In this document: one piece after another, positions 26,345-35,488 of the stretch | Layout: every line of letters starts with the position of its first letter | Numbering within the stretch: position 1 is the first letter of the stretch | NCBI GenBank assembly: GCA_031258835.1 | Contig: JAIRMH010000206.1 | Location: 1-35,488, forward strand | Direction of reading: 5' to 3' | DNA length: 35,488 bases | Source: Tannerella sp. | GTDB lineage: Bacteria; Bacteroidota; Bacteroidia; Bacteroidales; Tannerellaceae | The notes under the pieces: model-generated | What the model was told of the DNA's origin: nothing | Databases searched by the model: none | The model's input: only the letters and a program-made list of their open reading frames with translations | Made by a program: the position numbers and the translations under genes

Positions 26345-28900
26345 ATGAGGCAAAAGATAATTTACGGCATATGGTTTCTTCTTGTATTTTTTGTGGCGGG
26401 AGGAACTTATGCTCAACAAACAATACAGGTAGAAGGGTTTATTAGAGATCTCGAAACAAACGAAGCATTACCTTATGTAACCGTGACTTTGCGCGGAACA
26501 AACAAAGGTGCGGTTACTGACGAAAACGGATATTTTTCGTTAAAGACGACATCCGACAGTCTGACGCTTTCCGTTTCGAATGTCGGGTATGAAGCAAACT
26601 TTACAACGTTGAAAAGTGGATATAACAGAGTTGATATAATGTTGAAACCGATCGTTTACGAATTGAATGAGATCACCGTACATCCCGGGAAAGAACGGTA
26701 TTCCAAAAAAGATAATCCGGCGGTAATTTTTGTGCGGAACGTCATTGCGCGTCGAAATTTGAATAATCCGTATGATCATGATTATTTCAGCTATAACACG
26801 TATGAGCAACGGACGTTTGCGTTCGATGATTTTGATGTCGATAAAGCCCGTCGGAACCGGATATATAAGCATGTTGATTTTATATTCGACTATGTAGATT
26901 CGACATCCGTGCGCGGACGGACGATTCTTCCGTTATACAACGAAGAGCAGATAGAAGATTATTATTATCGCAAATCGCCACATGCGGAGCGGAAAATAAT
27001 AGGAGGGACAAAACGCGCCGGCATCATTGAAGTTATATCGGAAGAAGGCGTGAAACAATTTATTGATGAAGCTTTTCAAGATCTTGACATATTTCAGGAT
27101 AATATACCTCTTTTTCTTAATCGGTTTGTCAGCCCGCTTTCGTCCATAGGAACTAATTACTACAAATATTACTTATTAGATACCGTCATTATTGACAATG
27201 AGCTATGCATGGATCTCGGATTTGCCCCTTTCAACTCCGAATCGTTCGGGTTTGTCGGCCATTTATATGTGACGCTTGATTCTACTTATTTTGTGAAAAA
27301 GGTGAATTTGAATATTCCGCGCGATATCAATCTTAATTTTATCGGCGAGATGTCTATTGAGCAAAGCTATATTCGTGCGGATGACGATACAAGGATATTG
27401 ACGAAGAATGATATTGCGTTAATATTCAAACTTAACCGGAAAATGAAAGGGTCGTATGCACGTCGCATTGCATTGCATCGTAACCATTCGTTTACGAAGC
27501 CGCAGGATATGACGGTGTTCGAGGAGAAAGCGCCGGTTATGGAATCGGAAGGGGCGCGCCGTCAGACGGATGAGTTCTGGGATGAGGCGCGCGAAGGAGC
27601 GAAAGAAATACAGAAGACTTCGGTAGAAAAGATGATGGCGCAATTGCGCGAAGTGCCGCTTTTTTACTGGTCGGAAAAAACTGTCAATATTCTGGTGAAC
27701 GGTTATATACAGACTTCCGAGACGAACAGTCTGTTTGAATTTGGGCCGGCGAACACGTTCATAAGCGGAAATGCGCTGGAAGGAGCGAGGTTCCGACTGG
27801 GAGGCGCGACGACAGTCAATCTCAGCCGTCGATTTTTTGCGGATGGATACCTTGCATATGGGACGCACGACAGGAAGTTTAAGACGGATGTCATACTGGA
27901 ATATTCATTTAATAAAAAGAGAACGTTCCGTAAGGAATATCCGTTCCATTACATCCGTGCGGAGTATAAATATGATATAAACCAAATCGGTCAGCATTAC
28001 CTTTACACTAATGCGGATAATATGTTTATGATGCTGAAACGCCGTGAAAACGACCTTATCACTTATATGCGGAAAGCGGAGTTCAGTTATTATAAAGAAA
28101 ATTATAGCGGACTGGGTTACAGCATCTCGCTTCGTCATCTTACCGAATGGGCTACGCCCGACGTTCCTTTCGGTTTGATACGGGAGGATGGGACAATTGC
28201 TCCGACCGACTATTATACGTCGGCGCAGCTAGAGTTTTATCTGCGCTGGGCGCCGAATGAAAAATTTTATCAGTCGCGTAACTATCGTTATCCCATCACA
28301 CTCGATGCACCGATCATCACCTTGAGTCATATCGTGGCGCAGAAAGGAGTTCTTGGAACCGGCCATGATTATAACCGGACGGAAATAGGATTGCGGAAAC
28401 GTTTCTGGATGTCTCCATTTGGATATGTAGACCTGTACGGGCAGGCCGGGAAGGTATGGGACCGTGTACCTTACCCGTTGCTTCATATCCCGAATGCGAA
28501 TTTGTCGTACAGTATCGAGGCAGAGACATTCTCATTGATGGATCCGATGGAATTTATAAACGACCGCTTTGTGTCATGGGAGATGACTTATTTTATGAAC
28601 GGGTGGCTTTTCAACCGTTTACCTCTGATAAAAGAGTTGCAACTTCGTGAAGTGCTGTCGTTTCGCGGTTGGTTTGGCGATTTGAGTGATAAGAATAATC
28701 CGGAAATAAATGGAGAAGGTTTATATAAATTCCCTGAAAATACTTATATGATGAACAATATACCTTATATGGAACTTGGAGTTGGAGTTGAAAATATTTT
28801 TAAATTAGTACGTCTGGACTACATCTGGAGGTTGTCGTATCGTGACCATGAGAGGACACCGGATAGCGGCTTGAGAATGAAAATGAAATTTTCTTTTTGA
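26345..28900 (+). CDS. DUF5686 outer-membrane protein with a carboxypeptidase-regulatory-like domain
   Basis: 851 aa; signal peptide; VEGFIRDLETNEALPYVTVTLRGTNKGAVTDENGYFSL; C-terminal barrel-like region ending in KMKFSF. Confidence 0.88.
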   Translation: MRQKIIYGIWFLLVFFVAGGTYAQQTIQVEGFIRDLETNEALPYVTVTLRGTNKGAVTDENGYFSLKTTSDSLTLSVSNVGYEANFTTLKSGYNRVDIMLKPIVYELNEITVHPGKERYSKKDNPAVIFVRNVIARRNLNNPYDHDYFSYNTYEQRTFAFDDFDVDKARRNRIYKHVDFIFDYVDSTSVRGRTILPLYNEEQIEDYYYRKSPHAERKIIGGTKRAGIIEVISEEGVKQFIDEAFQDLDIFQDNIPLFLNRFVSPLSSIGTNYYKYYLLDTVIIDNELCMDLGFAPFNSESFGFVGHLYVTLDSTYFVKKVNLNIPRDINLNFIGEMSIEQSYIRADDDTRILTKNDIALIFKLNRKMKGSYARRIALHRNHSFTKPQDMTVFEEKAPVMESEGARRQTDEFWDEAREGAKEIQKTSVEKMMAQLREVPLFYWSEKTVNILVNGYIQTSETNSLFEFGPANTFISGNALEGARFRLGGATTVNLSRRFFADGYLAYGTHDRKFKTDVILEYSFNKKRTFRKEYPFHYIRAEYKYDINQIGQHYLYTNADNMFMMLKRRENDLITYMRKAEFSYYKENYSGLGYSISLRHLTEWATPDVPFGLIREDGTIAPTDYYTSAQLEFYLRWAPNEKFYQSRNYRYPITLDAPIITLSHIVAQKGVLGTGHDYNRTEIGLRKRFWMSPFGYVDLYGQAGKVWDRVPYPLLHIPNANLSYSIEAETFSLMDPMEFINDRFVSWEMTYFMNGWLFNRLPLIKELQLREVLSFRGWFGDLSDKNNPEINGEGLYKFPENTYMMNNIPYMELGVGVENIFKLVRLDYIWRLSYRDHERTPDSGLRMKMKFSF

Positions 28901-28935
28901 TATGTCATATATTTTATCTACCTTGCGCGAAATTT

Positions 28936-29316
28936 ATGAAAAAAGAGAAGTTTCATATTGAATATGTGTTCGACAAGATTTCCAAACGGAGTTTATGGAA
29001 TCATCTGACGACGCCGCCGGGATTATCATCCTGGTTTGCTGATGCTGTTGACGTTAAAGGAGACACGTACATCTTTTCGTGGAATAAGACATGGGAAGAA
29101 GCAAAGGTTATATATATCAAACCTGACGTGTGCGTGCGTTACAGATGGGCAAGCGACGATGATAATGTTTATTTTGAATTTCGTATTCATACGATTGAGT
29201 TGACGGGCGGTGTTGCACTTGAGATTACGGATTTTGCGGAACCGTCGGAGAAGATGGATGCCATAAGCTTGTGGGATACGCAGGTTGATGAACTGAAAAG
29301 GACGTTAGGAGTATAA
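28936..29316 (+). CDS. START-like domain protein (SRPBCC superfamily)
   Basis: ORF track 28897-29316; start at 28936 gives MKKEKFHIEYVFDKISKRSLWNHLTTPPGLSSWFAD; ends in DTQVDELKRTLG. Confidence 0.85.
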   Translation: MKKEKFHIEYVFDKISKRSLWNHLTTPPGLSSWFADAVDVKGDTYIFSWNKTWEEAKVIYIKPDVCVRYRWASDDDNVYFEFRIHTIELTGGVALEITDFAEPSEKMDAISLWDTQVDELKRTLGV

Positions 29317-29322
29317 AATGGT

Positions 29323-31263
29323 ATGCGCATTGTAAAGCGATTAGATTTGTTTTTGTTGAAAACGTTTCTGCCGTTATTTATCATGACGTTCGGGATTTGT
29401 CTGTTCATTTTCCTGATGCAGTTCCTGTGGAAATATATTGATGAAATGGTTGGTAAAGGGATAGGAATGTATATTCTTGCAGAATTATTTTTCTATACCG
29501 CACTTTCTCTTGTGCCGCAAGCGCTTCCGCTTGCCATATTATTCGCCTCTCTTATGACGTTCGGGAATCTGGGCGAACAATTAGAGCTGCTGGCGATGAA
29601 AGCTTCCGGTATTTCCTTAATGCGAATCATGAAGCCGCTGATATTTTTTCTTATATTCGTGTCCATATCAGCTTTCTTTTTTCAAAATAATGTAATACCT
29701 GTTTCGCAGGTTAAAATGTATACTTTCCTTAATTCCGTGAAACAAAAATCGCCGGAACTGGAGATTCCGGAAAGTATATTTTATACGGAAATAGAAGGGA
29801 AAAATATCTATGTCAGGAAGAAAGATAAAAAAGCGAAACTTTTGAAAGACGTTATGATTTACGATTATTCCGAAGGTTTTAATAATGTACGTATTATTGT
29901 CGCCGATTCGGGACGCCTCAAAACATCTATTGATAAAAAATATCTGGTACTGACTTTGTATAGCGGCGAATCGTTCGTGAATCAGAAAGAAAATAAGCGC
30001 AAGGCGCAGAACGTTAAGGAGGCTGTATCATACCAGCGTGAATCTTTCGATACGATGGAGATGCTGACTGAATTTGACGGTAATTTTAATATGACGAACG
30101 AGGCGATATTCCAGAACCGTTATGTGGGTAAAAATATCGCAAGTCTCCGACAATCTATCGACTCGATGACGGTCCGCGTAGACAGCGCTAAAAGATCCGA
30201 ATCGATTGCCTTGTTTGCACAATCATATCGTAAAACATTAGCCCGTTTCGAACCGGACGCCAAAACGAAAAGCGATTCGTTGGCTGTTGATAAACCGGTA
30301 ATGGATTTTGACAGTTTATATCAGGTGCAAGATCCGAATGTCAGGGCGTCGTTGCTGTCCTATTCGAAACGGAATATCGATAATTTGCTGATGAATTACG
30401 GTTACAAATCGAGTATGTTGAGTTTTGAGGAGAGGGAAATCCGATCGCATCACACGGAAATGCACAAGAAATTCACGCTGTCGTTTGCCTGCCTGATATT
30501 CTTCTTTATCGGCGCTCCCTTAGGCGCTATCATACGTAAAGGCGGGTTAGGAGCACCTGCCGTTATCTCGGTATTTCTGTTTGTCGTATATTATATTATT
30601 GAAAATATAGGGTATAAGATGGCTCGCGACGGTATATGGATGCCGTGGCAAGGGATGTGGCTGAGTTCGTCTGTTCTCCTCCCGTTAGGCGTTTTCCTGA
30701 CTTATAAGGCGGTGAACGATTCCGTTATTTTGAATGCCGAAACTTATCTGGATGCGATAAAACGTTTTATCGGTCGACGCGAATCCCGCAATATAAAGAA
30801 GAAGGATATTATAATGGAACATCCCGATTATGAGGCACTTATCGTCAGTTTGCAAAGGCTTAACAGTTCTTGTAAGCAATATCTTGCAGGCAGTAAGCGA
30901 TGGATGCATTATGTAAATTTCTGGAAACAGGGCGGAACAGATCAGGAGGCGGAACGTATAGCGCTTGAAATAGAGGCAATTGTAAATGTACTCGAAAATT
31001 CGGATCAGAATCTTGTGCTTAACAAAACCATGGATTTCCCGATTATCAAGAGTTATCATCTGACGAATTTCCGGATAAGTCCCAACGCGGGATTGGCGTT
31101 GGCAACATGTATTCCTGTGGGAGGGATGATATACCTGATAGCCGTTTATCGCAGAAAATTATTGCGTCAGGATATGAAAACAACAATGCGCGTTTGTGAT
31201 GAAATGGTTGAAATAATTAACAGCAAAAACATAAAAAAAATAAGTGCGAATGGAAAAGTTTAA
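29323..31263 (+). CDS. LptF/LptG (YjgP/YjgQ) family LPS-export permease with a C-terminal extension
   Basis: 646 aa; [101 protein letters not shown]. Confidence 0.93.
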   Translation: MRIVKRLDLFLLKTFLPLFIMTFGICLFIFLMQFLWKYIDEMVGKGIGMYILAELFFYTALSLVPQALPLAILFASLMTFGNLGEQLELLAMKASGISLMRIMKPLIFFLIFVSISAFFFQNNVIPVSQVKMYTFLNSVKQKSPELEIPESIFYTEIEGKNIYVRKKDKKAKLLKDVMIYDYSEGFNNVRIIVADSGRLKTSIDKKYLVLTLYSGESFVNQKENKRKAQNVKEAVSYQRESFDTMEMLTEFDGNFNMTNEAIFQNRYVGKNIASLRQSIDSMTVRVDSAKRSESIALFAQSYRKTLARFEPDAKTKSDSLAVDKPVMDFDSLYQVQDPNVRASLLSYSKRNIDNLLMNYGYKSSMLSFEEREIRSHHTEMHKKFTLSFACLIFFFIGAPLGAIIRKGGLGAPAVISVFLFVVYYIIENIGYKMARDGIWMPWQGMWLSSSVLLPLGVFLTYKAVNDSVILNAETYLDAIKRFIGRRESRNIKKKDIIMEHPDYEALIVSLQRLNSSCKQYLAGSKRWMHYVNFWKQGGTDQEAERIALEIEAIVNVLENSDQNLVLNKTMDFPIIKSYHLTNFRISPNAGLALATCIPVGGMIYLIAVYRRKLLRQDMKTTMRVCDEMVEIINSKNIKKISANGKV

Positions 31264-32491
31264 ATTGAACGCAATAGAGGAAGCTATTGCAGATTTTCGC
31301 GAAGGGAAGTTTCTTATTGTCGTCGATGATGAAGATCGGGAGAACGAAGGTGATTTTATCATCGCGGCAGAGAAAATTACGCCGGAGAAGGTTAATTTTA
31401 TGCTTACAAACGGGCGCGGCGTGCTTTGCGCGCCTGTGACGGAAGCGCGTTGCGAAGAATTAGACCTCAACATGCAGGTCGTTCATAACACGTCGATGCT
31501 TGAAACGCCGTTTACCGTCACCGTAGATAAGCTGGGCGGCGGATGCACGACGGGCGTTTCTATCTACGACCGTGCGCAGACCATACTGGCGCTTGCCGAT
31601 CCGGCAACCAAGCCGTCCGATCTGGGACGTCCCGGGCATATCAATCCTTTGCGGGCGCGCTCGCGCGGAGTCATCCGTCGCGCAGGCCATACCGAAGCAA
31701 CGATAGATATGGCGCGGCTTGCCGGACTCTGTCCGGCCGGCGCATTGATTGAAATACTGAACGAAGACGGTACGATGGCGCGTATGCCTGAGCTTATGGA
31801 AGTTTCTAAAAAGTTCGATATAAAAATCATCTCTATTCGCGACCTTATTGCCTATCGTCTGCGTACGGAATCACTCGTTGAAAAGGGTGTTGAAGTGAAT
31901 ATGCCGACGAAATACGGTAATTTTCGTCTGATACCTTTTCGGCAGAAAAGTAACGGACTTGAACATGTGGCGTTGATAAAAGGTGAAATCGGAAAAGATG
32001 AACCTGTTCCGGTGCGGGTACATTCGTCATGCATGACAGGCGATATTTTCGGCTCGTTCCGTTGCGACTGCGGCGACCAGTTGCATAAAGCGATGCGGAT
32101 CATTGAAAATGAAGGCACAGGCGTCGTGTTGTACCTCCAACAGGAAGGCCGAGGCATAGGTCTTATGGATAAGATGAGGGCTTACAAGTTGCAGGAAGAA
32201 GGGTTAGATACCGTCGACGCCAATCTTCGTCTCTGCCATCAGGCCGACGAACGCGATTATGGGGTAGGGGCGCAGATCCTTCGACAAATAGGGGTTCATA
32301 AAATGCGCCTGATGACGAATAATCCTGTTAAACGTGTCGGACTTGAAGCCTATGGGCTTGAGGTAGTAGAGAATATACCGATCGAAGTCGAACCGAATAA
32401 ATATAACGAGTTTTATATGCGTACCAAAAAAGAACGAATGGGACATGAACTTCATAATATAATAATCAATAATCAACAATCAACAATTTAA
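31250..32491 (+). CDS. ribBA: Bifunctional 3,4-dihydroxy-2-butanone-4-phosphate synthase / GTP cyclohydrolase II
   Basis: ORF track start 31244 is a GTG; ATG at 31250 ([16 protein letters not shown]). Rib[39 protein letters not shown]. Rib[47 protein letters not shown]. Confidence 0.97.
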   Translation: MEKFKLNAIEEAIADFREGKFLIVVDDEDRENEGDFIIAAEKITPEKVNFMLTNGRGVLCAPVTEARCEELDLNMQVVHNTSMLETPFTVTVDKLGGGCTTGVSIYDRAQTILALADPATKPSDLGRPGHINPLRARSRGVIRRAGHTEATIDMARLAGLCPAGALIEILNEDGTMARMPELMEVSKKFDIKIISIRDLIAYRLRTESLVEKGVEVNMPTKYGNFRLIPFRQKSNGLEHVALIKGEIGKDEPVPVRVHSSCMTGDIFGSFRCDCGDQLHKAMRIIENEGTGVVLYLQQEGRGIGLMDKMRAYKLQEEGLDTVDANLRLCHQADERDYGVGAQILRQIGVHKMRLMTNNPVKRVGLEAYGLEVVENIPIEVEPNKYNEFYMRTKKERMGHELHNIIINNQQSTI

Positions 32492-32495
32492 AAAC

Positions 32496-33689
32496 ATGGA
32501 ACAATTATCTGCACGTTTGGCCAGCCTGTCGCCGTCGGAGACGCTGGCAATGTCACAAAAAAGTAATGAACTGAAAGCGCAGGGAGTCGACGTTATAAAC
32601 CTCAGCGTGGGCGAACCTGATTTTAATACGCCGGAGCATATTAAAGCGGCGGCAAAAAAAGCTATTGACGATAATTTTTCGTTTTATTCGCCGGTGCCGG
32701 GTTATCCGGACTTGCGTAAAGCGATCGTGGAAAAACTGAAACGCGAAAATAACCTGGATTATACGGCTGACCGGATTATCGTTTCAAACGGTGCCAAACA
32801 ATCGGTATGTAACGTTTTGCTTAGTGTCGTAGGGCCGGGCGACGAAGTGATCGTTCCTGCGCCTTATTGGGTTAGTTACGTCGAAATGGTTAAACTGGCC
32901 GAAGGCGTAAATGTGATCATAACAGCAGGTATTGATCAGGATTTTAAAATAACGCCGGCGCAGCTTGAGGCGGCAATAACGCCTAAGACAAAAGCGCTCA
33001 TCCTGTGCTCTCCGTCAAATCCTACGGGAAGCGTGTATAGCCGGGACGAATTGAAAGGCTTAGCCGACGTATTGGCGAAGTATCCGGATGTCATTGTCCT
33101 GGCGGATGAAATTTATGAACATATCAATTATATCGGCAAACATGAGAGCATCGCACAATTCGATGCGATCAGGGATCGTGTTGTCGTGATTAACGGTGTT
33201 TCCAAAGCTTATGCAATGACCGGATGGCGTATCGGATTTATCGCGGCTCCGTTGTGGATTGCCAAAGCTTGCAATAAACTGCAGGGACAATATACATCCG
33301 GGCCGAATTCTATCGCACAGAAAGCCTCCGTTGCAGCATTTTCCGGCGACCAGTCATGCGTGGAGGATATGCGTCGGGCATTCCTTCGTCGTCGCGACCT
33401 GATCGTTGGCTTATGCAAAGAGATACCGGAAGTCAAACTGAATGTTCCCCAGGGCGCATTTTATATTTTCCCCGAAATAAGCCGTTATTACGGAAAAAGC
33501 ATCGGCGGACGCAAGATAAATAATGCGGCGGATCTTGCGATGTATCTACTTGAAGAAGGCCACGTCGCAACGGTGGGAGGAGCGGCTTTCGGCGCTCCCG
33601 AATGTATCCGCCTGTCATATGCTACGTCCGACGAAAATATCATCGAGGCCGTTAAACGTATAAAAGACGCCCTTTCAAAGTTAAGTTGA
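32496..33689 (+). CDS. aspC: Pyridoxal-phosphate aminotransferase class I/II (aspartate aminotransferase-like)
   Basis: 397 aa; NLSVGEPDFNTPEHI, CSPSNPTGSVY, DEIYEHI, PLP-lysine region NGVSKAYAMTGWRIGFIAAP. Confidence 0.95.
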   Translation: MEQLSARLASLSPSETLAMSQKSNELKAQGVDVINLSVGEPDFNTPEHIKAAAKKAIDDNFSFYSPVPGYPDLRKAIVEKLKRENNLDYTADRIIVSNGAKQSVCNVLLSVVGPGDEVIVPAPYWVSYVEMVKLAEGVNVIITAGIDQDFKITPAQLEAAITPKTKALILCSPSNPTGSVYSRDELKGLADVLAKYPDVIVLADEIYEHINYIGKHESIAQFDAIRDRVVVINGVSKAYAMTGWRIGFIAAPLWIAKACNKLQGQYTSGPNSIAQKASVAAFSGDQSCVEDMRRAFLRRRDLIVGLCKEIPEVKLNVPQGAFYIFPEISRYYGKSIGGRKINNAADLAMYLLEEGHVATVGGAAFGAPECIRLSYATSDENIIEAVKRIKDALSKLS

Positions 33690-33804
33690 GAAAATTTATA
33701 AAAAAGAAGTCGGCGGAGATGCGTGTATGATATCTCTATATATTTGGGTAATACGGAGAAAGATAGTCACTTCGCCGGCGAGAATCATTTGAAATAATAA
33801 TAAA

Positions 33805-34859
33805 ATGGATATAAACAAACATATTGTTGACCAGCGAATCAGGAAAATCGTTGCAGATAATCTTGACAGGTTTATAGGCGAAAATGATGAAAGGAAAAAA
33901 TTATCAAAGGCTTTTGTCTGTTTATCGGTAGCGTCAATAGAGTAAATAAGGCTATTAAAGATACACTGTTAAGCGAAAAACGGGAAAACTTTTATTTTTA
34001 CAATAATGGTATTACTATGATATGCAGTAAGTTTTCTTATAATGGATTGCAATCTGATAACTGGATCGTCAGAGTTAATGATTTGCAAATAATTAATGGT
34101 GGGCAGTCGTGTAAAACAATTTTAGATACTGTAAAAAATAATCCTGCAATAGATTATTCAAATGCCTATATATTAGTGAGATTATATGAGCTGTCGGGCG
34201 AAGGAATGGATTCTTTGATTACCGATGTTACTATTGCAACAAACAGTCAAAATCCGGTTGATTTAAGGGATTTGCGAGCAAATGACGATTTGCAGAAACG
34301 GTTAGAAGTCGCAGTTAAGGCTTTAGGATATACTTACAAAAGAAAAAAAGACAATACAACTTCGTCACGAGATGCCACGATCCTTTCATCTGTTGCGGCA
34401 GAATCTGTTTTTTCTGTTTGGAAAAGAAAGCCTTATCAGGCAAAATTTAAGAAAAACGAACTTTTTGGTGCATTTTATCACGATGTTTTTGACAATATCA
34501 ATGGCGCTCAATTAATTATCGCTGTTATGATTTATAGATTTTGTGATGTACAAAGAAAAAAAGACAAATGGAGAAATGATTATCCACATATCCCATACAG
34601 TAATTATTTTATGTCAATGGTTATTGGCAATTTGTTGATAACTGATATGGGTCTTTCATTAGAGGGATTAACACACCAGGAATTTGAGCGTGTGAAAATA
34701 TTTTTCGAGGCAAATAAGGATAATCTTTTTGAACGAGCCAATGAAAAACTAGTTACGGCGCTTAATAGTTTGTACCCTGCCCCAAATGATTACAAAACCA
34801 TTGACAAAAGAAGATTATCCGCTACTTTTAGGCGTGGGGATTTAATGGTGTATTTATAA
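33805..34859 (+). pseudogene. AIPR (abortive infection phage resistance) family gene with an internal out-of-frame deletion
   Basis: N-terminal remnant 33805-33945 (MDINKHIVDQRIRKIVADNLDRFIGENDERKKLSKAFVCLSVASIE*) in one frame. C-terminal AIPR region in another frame, open from ~33891 to 34859: FIGSVNRVNKAIKDTLLSEKRENFYFYNNGITMICSKF...VNDLQIINGGQSCKTI...IATNSQNPVDLRDLRANDDLQKRLE. Confidence 0.8.
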
Positions 34860-35429
34860 TTCAAGTTCCGTACTTTTTAAATAATTGAAAATCAAGGTAA
34901 GCATCCGGCCAAGTACATCTTGTGTAGTTGATACGGTAGTATTAGTTTTGCCGTCAAAAAGGTATGTCAAAACAAACAAGCACACAAGTTAAGCGAAACG
35001 GAAGGTTTCGCTCATATAGAATCTATTTACGTTCGACAAAAAGAATGGAAACCTTGTTTTCCTGAACAGACAAAAGGTGAGGCCGGATCCTTGCTATATC
35101 TTATTGACGAATGACCGCAGGGTTGTCATGGCTCGTATGTATAAAGTTTGCACCATAGCCTCCTGCCTCTTTCTCTGTTATAAGTGATTCATCATAGCAA
35201 GATCAATGTTGATGTTTACGGAATCAGGGGAATGCTCAGCAAATGATGATCTTTTCTCAAGGTTGTATCCCCTGCTCAGGGATCATCCATCCACATGCAG
35301 GGATATTGTCACAGAGCAAAGTTGATGGTGTCTTTTATGAAATAATCAAACGAAGCGGTGGCGGTTTCTGTTTCTGTTTCTGTCATAACATATAGGGATA
35401 AAATTATTAAAAATCCCCACAAATAAGGA

Positions 35430-35460
35430 TTGTCGGGTGTTGCCTACCGGACTATCTTTG
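35430..35460 (+). promoter_or_regulatory. Predicted Bacteroidetes-type promoter reading out of the window
   Basis: TTG (35430-35432), 20 nt, TATCTTTG (35453-35460); preceded by a small AATCC/GGATT inverted repeat. Confidence 0.55.
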
Positions 35461-35488
35461 CTGCGTTTTTATTAAAATGCAAAAATGA

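Noticed and set aside
33711-33774. Possible stem CGGCGGAG / CTTCGCCG downstream of aspC as a terminator or ncRNA
   Set aside because: Stem contains a wobble pair, the loop is long and there is no T-run; not strong enough to call.
35367-35384. (tttctg)3 repeat as a phase-variation or CRISPR-like array
   Set aside because: Only three hexamer units, no reading frame attached and no spacers; mentioned only as a microrepeat.

Overview
Chromosomal window from a Bacteroidales-type (Bacteroidetes) genome, recognised by protein families and TAnnTTTG-type -7 boxes. It is mostly core metabolism with one polysaccharide utilisation locus (PUL). Left to right: the start of a truncated membrane-anchored CDS (-); a secreted alpha/beta hydrolase; a TlpA/thioredoxin-like lipoprotein; an oxidative-branch TCA cluster on the minus strand (aconitase, NADP-type isocitrate dehydrogenase, citrate synthase); a YhcH/YjgK/YiaL protein; a TldD/PmbA(TldE) pair, with TldD carrying a Tat-like signal; a short TlpA-like fragment flanked by ~52 bp inverted repeats that contain outward-facing promoter motifs; and a tandem-NBD ABC ATPase. 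Next comes the PUL: a propeller sensor fused directly to an AraC domain, then GH88, SusC, SusD and GH97. After it are a 3'-truncated Uma2-like gene, a sugar nucleotidyltransferase, a DUF5686 outer-membrane protein, a START-like protein, an LptF/G permease, RibBA, an aspartate-type aminotransferase, and an internally deleted AIPR (abortive infection/phage resistance) pseudogene. No convincing complete novel system was found. The most interesting items are the inverted-repeat-flanked TlpA fragment, a recurring ~50 bp promoter-like element seen four times, the decayed AIPR gene, the phosphorelay-less PUL regulator, and the predicted Tat-exported TldD beside a signal-less TldE. No tRNA, rRNA or CRISPR array was recognised.
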